DNA of 64,000 bases, taken from assembly GCF_002327185.1 (NCBI RefSeq), contig NZ_CP018624.1:2242660-2306659 (forward strand), given 5' to 3'. Each line of letters begins with the position of its first letter. Position 1 is the first letter of the stretch. A program made the translations under genes and the position numbers. Source of the stretch: Clostridium chauvoei. GTDB lineage: Bacteria > Bacillota > Clostridia > Clostridiales > Clostridiaceae. Of this stretch, positions 56,987-64,000 are shown piece after piece. The notes below the pieces were generated by a model that saw only the letters and a program-made list of their open reading frames with translations, was not told where the DNA came from and did not search any database.

Positions 56987-57017
56987 GGGTGATTTTTTAT
57001 CACCCTTTTTTTAAAAC
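56987..57017 (+). terminator. Terminator of the HNH-like gene
   Basis: GGGTGAT / ATCACCC around a short T-rich loop, followed by seven Ts. Confidence 0.85.
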
Positions 57018-57043
57018 CTTTGTATTACATAATATGTTTAGAA

Positions 57044-57080
57044 AGCAAAAAAAATAACACAGTTGCCTGTGTTATTTTTT
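57044..57080 (-). terminator. Terminator of the tRNA-Leu/tRNA-Gly unit
   Basis: AAAATAACACAG / CTGTGTTATTTT around a four-base loop, followed on the minus strand by Ts, directly after tRNA-Gly. Confidence 0.85.
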
Positions 57081-57155
57081 TGGAGCGAAAGACGAGACTC
57101 GAACTCGCAACATTCACCTTGGCAAGGTGACGCTCTACCATTGAGCCACTTCCGC
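57081..57155 (-). tRNA. tRNA-Gly (GCC)
   Basis: A 75-base cloverleaf with encoded CCA, starting GCGGAAGTGGCTCAATGG. The stem CACCT/AGGTG closes the loop TTGCCAA, giving anticodon GCC. Confidence 0.95.
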
Positions 57156-57164
57156 AAATATAAT

Positions 57165-57248
57165 TGGTGCAGATGAAGGGAGTCGAACCCCCACGCCAAT
57201 GGCGCTAGATCCTAAGTCTAGTGCGTCTGCCAATTCCGCCACATCTGC
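57165..57248 (-). tRNA. tRNA-Leu (TAG)
   Basis: An 84-base class II tRNA with encoded CCA, starting GCAGATGTGGCGGAATTGG. The anticodon loop CTTAGGA gives TAG, and a long variable arm (GCGCCATTGGCGT) follows. Confidence 0.95.
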
Positions 57249-57399
57249 TTACCTATTTACTTCATTATATAAAAATATTCATGAAAAATCAATATAAAAT
57301 TTATAATTTTTAACCTTTTAGTAAATAAATATCTTATTTTTTTCTAGTTGACATTAATATTTTATATTATTATAATTAATAACAAATAATGAAAATACG

Positions 57400-57642
57400 T
57401 TGAAGAGAAGAGTAAACTAAAGCTTCATTTACAGAGAGAGATTACGTTTGGTGTAAGTATTCTTATTTGAAATTAGTTGAAGACCCCCTCTGAGTGACTC
57501 TAATAAAGTCCGTTTTATCACGTTACGATAACTACTTTAAGAGGCCTTTTTAGGCAATTAAGGGTGGAACCGCGGGAATATTACGCTCTCGTCCCTTTTC
57601 TGTATAAATTTTATATAGAAATTGTGATGAGAGCTTTTTTTA
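57400..57642 (+). promoter_or_regulatory. T-box leader of thrS
   Basis: The region begins GTTGAAGAGAAGAGTAAAC (stem I), contains the AGAGAGA element, and has the T-box sequence AGGGTGGAACCGCGGG at 57561-57576, whose TGGAACC segment binds the uncharged tRNA acceptor end. The terminator pairs GCTCTCGTC with GATGAGAGC, followed by seven Ts (57631-57641). Transcription of thrS should continue only when uncharged tRNA-Thr is bound. I could not place the specifier triplet with certainty. Confidence 0.93.
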
Positions 57643-57688
57643 TTATTATTTTTAACTTTAAAATATTTTTTGAGAGGAGTAAATTATT

Positions 57689-59626
57689 ATGATTAAAATT
57701 ACTTTAAAAGATGGATCAGTTAAAGAATTTGAAGCTGGTATATCAGTTCTTGATATAGCTAAATCAATTAGCGAAGGTTTAGCTAGAAATGCTTGTTGTG
57801 GAATAGTTAATGGTGAGGTTGTAGATCTTCGTCATATTGTTAATGAAGATGTTGAACTTGCAATTTGTACATTCGACTCTAAAGAAGGTAAAGATGCTGT
57901 AAGACACAGTATCTCTCACGTATTAGCTTATGCTGTTAAAAGATTATTCCCTAATGCTAAGTTAGCTATAGGACCTTCAATTGAAAATGGATTCTATTAT
58001 GATTTTGATTTAGAAAAAGCTTTTACTACTGAAGAATTAGTTAAAATTGAAGATGAAATGAAGAAAATAATAAAAGAAAATCCTTCAATTGAAAGATTCG
58101 AACTTCCAAGAGCAGAAGCTTTAAAGCTTATGGAAGAAGCTAATGAACCTTATAAAATTGAGTTAATTAATGATTTAGGGGAAGATGAAATTATTTCATT
58201 CTACAAGATTGGTGACTTTACTGATTTATGTGCTGGCCCTCATCTTATATCATTAAAAGCAGTTAAGGCAATTAAGCTTATCAGAAGTGCTGGTGCTTAC
58301 TGGAGAGGCGATGAAAAGAATAAAATGCTTTCAAGAGTTTATGGAACAGCATTCTTAAAAAAAGCTGATTTAGATGCTCATTTAGAAGCTTTAGAGGAAG
58401 CAAAGAAAAGAGATCACAATAAATTAGGTAGAGAACTTGGAATATTTACAACTGACGAAAATGTTGGTCAAGGACTTCCTTTAATAATGCCTAAAGGAGC
58501 TAAAATAATTCAAACTCTACAAAGATGGATTGAAGATGAAGAAGATAGAAGAGGTTATGTTTTAACTAAAACTCCTTCAATGTCTAAGAATGATTTATTT
58601 AAGGTTTCAGGACATTGGGATCATTATAAAGATGGTATGTTTGTTTTAGGTGATGAAGAAAAAGATGCTGAAATTATGGCTTTAAGACCTATGACTTGTC
58701 CATTCCAATTCGCTATTTATAATTCAGATCAACACAGCTATAGAGATTTACCTATAAGATATGCAGAAACTTCTACTCTTTATAGAAATGAATCTTCTGG
58801 TGAAATGCATGGATTAATTCGTGTTAGACAATTCACTTTAGCTGATGGTCACATAGTTTGTACACCTGAACAAATAGAACAAGAATTTAAAGGTTGCGTT
58901 GAATTAATAGACTACATAATGAAAACTTTAGGAATTGATGGAGATATCTCTTATAGATTCTCTAAATGGGATCCAAATAATACTGAAAAATATATAAATA
59001 ATCCTCAAGCTTGGGAAGAAACTCAAGTGTTAATGAAGGGTATATTAGATCACCTTAACATTAATTATGTAGAAGCTGATGGTGAAGCTGCATTCTACGG
59101 TCCTAAACTTGATATTCAATTTAAGAATGTTCACGGAAAAGAAGATACAATAATAACTATTCAAATCGACTTTGCTCTTGCAGAAAGATTTGATATGACT
59201 TATATAGATAAAGATGGCAATAAAAAGCGTCCTTACGTTATTCATAGATCATCAATCGGATGTTATGAAAGAACTTTAGCAATGCTTATAGAAAAATATG
59301 CTGGAGCTTTCCCTACTTGGTTATCTCCAACTCAAGCTATCGTTCTTCCTATATCAGACAAATATAATGATTATGCAGAATCAATTGTTAAAGAATTTAA
59401 AAATGCTGGTATAAGAACTACTTCAGACTATAGAGCTGAAAAAATAGGATATAAAATTAGAGAAGCTAGACTTGAAAGAATTCCTTATATTTTAGTTGTT
59501 GGTGAAAAGGAAGCTGCTAATAATGAAGTTTCTGTAAGAAGTAGAAAGAATGGTGAAGAAGGGGCTATTGCTGTTTCTGAATTAAAAAATAGATTAATAT
59601 TAGAAATTGCTAATAAAGAAAAATAA
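57689..59626 (+). CDS. thrS: Threonyl-tRNA synthetase
   Basis: A 645-residue class II synthetase, full length. The TGS domain covers 1-62 (MIKITLKDGSVKEFEAGISV), the second additional (editing) domain about 63-240 with the HxxxH motif in RHSISHVLAYAVK and FTDLCAGPHLIS, the catalytic core about 270-540 (RPMTCPFQFAIY, MHGLIRVRQFTLADGH, HRSSIGCYERTLAMLIE), and the anticodon-binding domain to the end. It charges tRNA-Thr. GAGAGGAG precedes the ATG, and the T-box leader controls it. Confidence 0.98.
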   Translation: MIKITLKDGSVKEFEAGISVLDIAKSISEGLARNACCGIVNGEVVDLRHIVNEDVELAICTFDSKEGKDAVRHSISHVLAYAVKRLFPNAKLAIGPSIENGFYYDFDLEKAFTTEELVKIEDEMKKIIKENPSIERFELPRAEALKLMEEANEPYKIELINDLGEDEIISFYKIGDFTDLCAGPHLISLKAVKAIKLIRSAGAYWRGDEKNKMLSRVYGTAFLKKADLDAHLEALEEAKKRDHNKLGRELGIFTTDENVGQGLPLIMPKGAKIIQTLQRWIEDEEDRRGYVLTKTPSMSKNDLFKVSGHWDHYKDGMFVLGDEEKDAEIMALRPMTCPFQFAIYNSDQHSYRDLPIRYAETSTLYRNESSGEMHGLIRVRQFTLADGHIVCTPEQIEQEFKGCVELIDYIMKTLGIDGDISYRFSKWDPNNTEKYINNPQAWEETQVLMKGILDHLNINYVEADGEAAFYGPKLDIQFKNVHGKEDTIITIQIDFALAERFDMTYIDKDGNKKRPYVIHRSSIGCYERTLAMLIEKYAGAFPTWLSPTQAIVLPISDKYNDYAESIVKEFKNAGIRTTSDYRAEKIGYKIREARLERIPYILVVGEKEAANNEVSVRSRKNGEEGAIAVSELKNRLILEIANKEK

Positions 59627-59637
59627 TATTAAAATAA

Positions 59638-59680
59638 AAAATAGTCATTTACTTTAAAGGTAAATGACTATTTTTATTTT
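59638..59680 (+). terminator. Terminator of thrS
   Basis: AATAGTCATTTAC / GTAAATGACTATT around a short loop, followed by TTTATTTT. Confidence 0.85.
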
Positions 59681-59718
59681 GTAAATTTAAAATATATAAT
59701 ATGGTTAAATATTATATC

Positions 59719-60090
59719 TTAGTGATGTGAACAGCCATCATGGTTACATGTATGACTCATTGAAAATTCATGTAGCTTACTATCATTAAGTGCTTTTATA
59801 TTTTCATCTATAGTTCCTGCTATTGCCTTATAAACTTTAATTCCTAAAGAATTTAATTTAACTATTGCTCCTTGACCAATTCCCCCTACTACTACAGCAT
59901 CTACAATTTCTCCTGCTAATGCCTTTATAGGTTGACACTTCCCATGCTCATGATTTAAATCCCCATTACCTATAGTTGAAAGTTCGTTTTTTTCTGAATC
60001 GTATATTACAAACATTGGAGCTGTACCAAAATGACCATATGGTATGCTTTCTATTCCCTCATTTGATTTTACCGGGAAACAAATTCTCAT
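59719..60090 (-). CDS. NifX/NifB-type dinitrogenase cofactor-domain protein with Cys/His tail
   Basis: A 123-residue protein of the Nitro_FeMo-Co family (MRICFPVKSNEGIES, GHFGTAPMFVIYDSE, VDAVVVGGIGQGAIVKLNSLGIKVYKA). The C-terminal tail SHTCNHDGCSHH is rich in metal ligands. In organisms without nitrogenase, such proteins are thought to bind iron-sulfur or molybdenum clusters; no nif gene is visible here. I start at the ATG at 60090 after AAGGAGG. It follows the ArsR gene by two bases. Confidence 0.88.
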   Translation of the reverse strand: MRICFPVKSNEGIESIPYGHFGTAPMFVIYDSEKNELSTIGNGDLNHEHGKCQPIKALAGEIVDAVVVGGIGQGAIVKLNSLGIKVYKAIAGTIDENIKALNDSKLHEFSMSHTCNHDGCSHH

Positions 60091-60092
60091 AA

Positions 60093-60476
60093 TTAATCCT
60101 CCTTCAATAACTTTTTGCAACAACTTTTCATTGATTTGCAATTAATTTTGCATTGTGAAATATTAATATCACTAAGTTTTATATTTAATTTATTAGAAAT
60201 TGAGTTTATATCATCATTTATCAGTAAACTCATAAAATTTATAGCATTTTCTAAAACTTCTTTATTTAAATCATAAACTACATAATATCCTCTTTTATAT
60301 CCGGTTATTAAGTTTACATCTTTTAAAATTTTTATATGTTGAGATACTGCGGCTTCAGATATATCTAAATGTTTTGCAATGCCTTTAGCACATATATTTC
60401 TTTTAGATAATAGTAATAATATTTTTATTCGAGTTTCATCACCCATAGCTTTAAAAACTCTTACTTTTTCTTTCAT
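60093..60476 (-). CDS. ArsR-family regulator with cysteine-rich tail
   Basis: A 127-residue winged-helix regulator (VFKAMGDETRIKILLLLS, KGIAKHLDISEAAVSQHIKILKDVNLI, YKRGYYVVYDLN). The last 25 residues hold five cysteines (ISQCKINCKSMKSCCKKLL), which suggests direct metal or metal-cluster sensing. It is cotranscribed with the NifX-like gene, and a palindrome in its promoter region (60496-60511) is a candidate operator for self-repression. Confidence 0.88.
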   Translation of the reverse strand: MKEKVRVFKAMGDETRIKILLLLSKRNICAKGIAKHLDISEAAVSQHIKILKDVNLITGYKRGYYVVYDLNKEVLENAINFMSLLINDDINSISNKLNIKLSDINISQCKINCKSMKSCCKKLLKED

Positions 60477-60495
60477 ACGTATCTCCCATTTTTAG

Positions 60496-60511
60496 TTAAG
60501 TAATTGCTTAA
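60496..60511. promoter_or_regulatory. Candidate ArsR operator
   Basis: TTAAGTAATTGCTTAA is a palindrome with a single mismatched pair, located 20 bases upstream of the ArsR start codon. Confidence 0.5.
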
Positions 60512-60555
60512 TTAAATTATATTACTCTTAACTATTTTTATCAACTATTTTTAAA

Positions 60556-60594
60556 CTAAAAAATTAAGCCTGCAAAATGCAGACTTAATTTTTT

Positions 60595-60596
<2 letters not shown>
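60556..60596 (-). terminator. Terminator of the GH63 gene
   Basis: On the minus strand AAAAAATTAAGTCTGC pairs with GCAGGCTTAATTTTTT, ending in six Ts. Confidence 0.85.
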
Positions 60597-63147
<2,551 letters not shown>

Positions 63148-63188
63148 CTAACTATTATATTCTCAAAATTATAAATACCTACAACATA

Positions 63189-63232
63189 AAAAAGCTAAAT
63201 AAGTCTATAAAAACTTATTTAACTTTTATTAA
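63189..63232 (-). terminator. Terminator of the cyclo-ligase gene
   Basis: On the minus strand AGTTAAATAAGT pairs with ACTTATTTAGCT, ending in six Ts. It overlaps the last codons of the gene. Confidence 0.75.
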
Positions 63233-63781
63233 TCTTTTTTCAGTTATAATATAATCAACTTTAATATCATGTTCATCTACTAATAAATTATCCTTAACTT
63301 GAAAATCATAAGCTAATGCAACTTTATTATTTTCTTTATAAATATCTAAAAGATATCTATCATAATAACCGCCTCCATAACCTATTCTATTTCCATTACT
63401 ATCAAATACAGAGCCAGGCATTATTATTAAATCTAATTTATTTTTATCTATATTTTTATCAAAAGATATAGGCTCCAATATTCCATATTTATCCTTGGTT
63501 AAGTTTTCTAAAGAAGTTATATTAATAGCTTTCATTTCTCTAGACTCCTTAATAGTCTTTGGTACAAATATTTTTTTTCCATTTTTTAATGATTTATTTA
63601 TTAACTCTTTTGTATCTACTTCACTACCATAACTTATATAAGTAAATATATTAGTACTGTTTTTATATAATTCTGTATTTAATAGTTTACTTAGTATATT
63701 ATTATCCTTTTCAATCTTTTCTTTAGCATTTAAGTTATCTCTAATCAAAAGTACTTTATCTCTCAACTCTTTTTTACTCAT
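63215..63781 (-). CDS. 5-formyltetrahydrofolate cyclo-ligase
   Basis: A 188-residue enzyme that converts 5-formyl-THF to 5,10-methenyl-THF using ATP. The N-terminal SKKELRDKVLLIRDNL, the phosphate-loop region YGILEPIS, and the C-terminal LIIMPGSVFDSNGNRIGYGGGYYDRYL are the family signatures. AGAGGGA lies ten bases before the ATG at 63781; the ATG at 63790 is too close to it. It stands alone and reads away from the tRNA-fMet gene. Confidence 0.92.
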   Translation of the reverse strand: MSKKELRDKVLLIRDNLNAKEKIEKDNNILSKLLNTELYKNSTNIFTYISYGSEVDTKELINKSLKNGKKIFVPKTIKESREMKAINITSLENLTKDKYGILEPISFDKNIDKNKLDLIIMPGSVFDSNGNRIGYGGGYYDRYLLDIYKENNKVALAYDFQVKDNLLVDEHDIKVDYIITEKRLIKVK

Positions 63782-63962
63782 TTTTCTCATTCCCTCTTAT
63801 ATATTTAATGATATTATATACTCTTATTATTGCTATATCTATATAAATTCACTTATATATAGTTGATAAAAATTAAATAATAATTTATTTTTAAATAAAT
63901 CATTGACTTACTGAACTATTAAGCATATACTTAAACCCAAGACAGTAATTAAATTTAAATAT

Positions 63963-64000
63963 CGCGGGGTGGAGCAGTTGGCAGCTCGTTGGGCTCATAA
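63963..64000 (+). tRNA. tRNA-fMet (CAT), 5' part
   Basis: The last 38 bases, CGCGGGGTGGAGCAGTTGG and on through CTCATAA, match the start of initiator tRNA: an unpaired C at position 1, the D arm with AGCAGTTGGCAGCT, and the anticodon loop beginning at CTCATAA. The window ends inside the gene. Confidence 0.9.

Noticed and set aside
59719..60090. Part of a nitrogenase gene cluster
   Set aside because: Only the NifX-like domain is present; no nifHDK, nifB or nifE/N genes occur in the window.

Overview
The window is AT-rich DNA (roughly 28-30 % GC by eye) with AGGAGG-type ribosome sites, many TTG/GTG starts, strong intrinsic terminators, a T-box in front of thrS and a SAM-I riboswitch. Protein content (electron-bifurcating lactate oxidation genes, YesMN signalling, a clostridial type glp cluster, dockerin modules, GH125) fits a chromosome segment of Clostridium sensu stricto (cluster I, the C. 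perfringens/C. tertium neighbourhood). I cannot name the species.

Layout. 1-700: start of a hypothetical gene that runs off the edge, and the tail of an IS3-type transposase. 700-2600: ECF sigma factor plus DUF4179 membrane partner. 2950-8460: a YesN/YesM two-component pair diverging from a DUF624 membrane protein and a GH125 alpha-1,6-mannosidase. 8800-10930: a plus-strand run of poorly known genes: a membrane-anchored or secreted protein, a serine alpha/beta-hydrolase and three very small proteins, two of which are paralogues. 11030-12540: an orphan histidine kinase whose response regulator has lost its middle. 12740-18780: the lactate island (GntR regulator, permease, EtfB, EtfA with N-terminal ferredoxin, FAD-linked lactate dehydrogenase); etfA carries a one-base frameshift in an A-run. 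19270-21590: a secreted dockerin-bearing homologue of the streptococcal IgG protease IdeS (peptidase C66) followed by a decayed tandem copy. 21700-30200: a 2830-residue cyclic beta-1,2-glucan synthase. 30340-35000: M18 aminopeptidase, CDF metal transporter, and a GntR/ABC transporter operon. 35070-40980: glycerol island (glpF, DUF1667 protein, two FAD oxidoreductases, glpK) with terminator-bearing leaders. 41420-47440: Sel1-repeat protein, RpiR regulator, and a polar amino acid ABC operon. 47464-49215: an insertion sequence with a 10-bp target duplication that separates that ABC operon from its upstream DNA. 49600-52240: a double P-loop ATPase and a soluble CZB chemoreceptor. 52400-55290: IS256-family transposase, then a NhaC-family transporter under a SAM-I riboswitch (MetT type). 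55450-57250: four tRNAs (Lys, Gly, Gly, Leu), a hypothetical gene and an HNH-like protein. 57400-59630: T-box and thrS. 59700-63790: ArsR regulator with a NifX-like protein, a membrane-anchored GH63 glucosidase, and 5-formyltetrahydrofolate cyclo-ligase. The first 38 bases of a tRNA-fMet close the window.

How it fits together. Housekeeping (tRNAs, thrS, folate) alternates with nutrient modules (lactate, glycerol, amino acids, methionine) each with its own local regulator or riboswitch. A second theme is host-facing: an antibody-protease homologue, a GH125 mannosidase active on N-glycan cores in its family, and a cell-surface GH63 enzyme. Three separate reading frames (etfA, IS transposase, second IdeS-like copy) are broken by single-base changes in A-runs of 6 to 8, so homopolymer sequencing error must be excluded before these are called true mutations.
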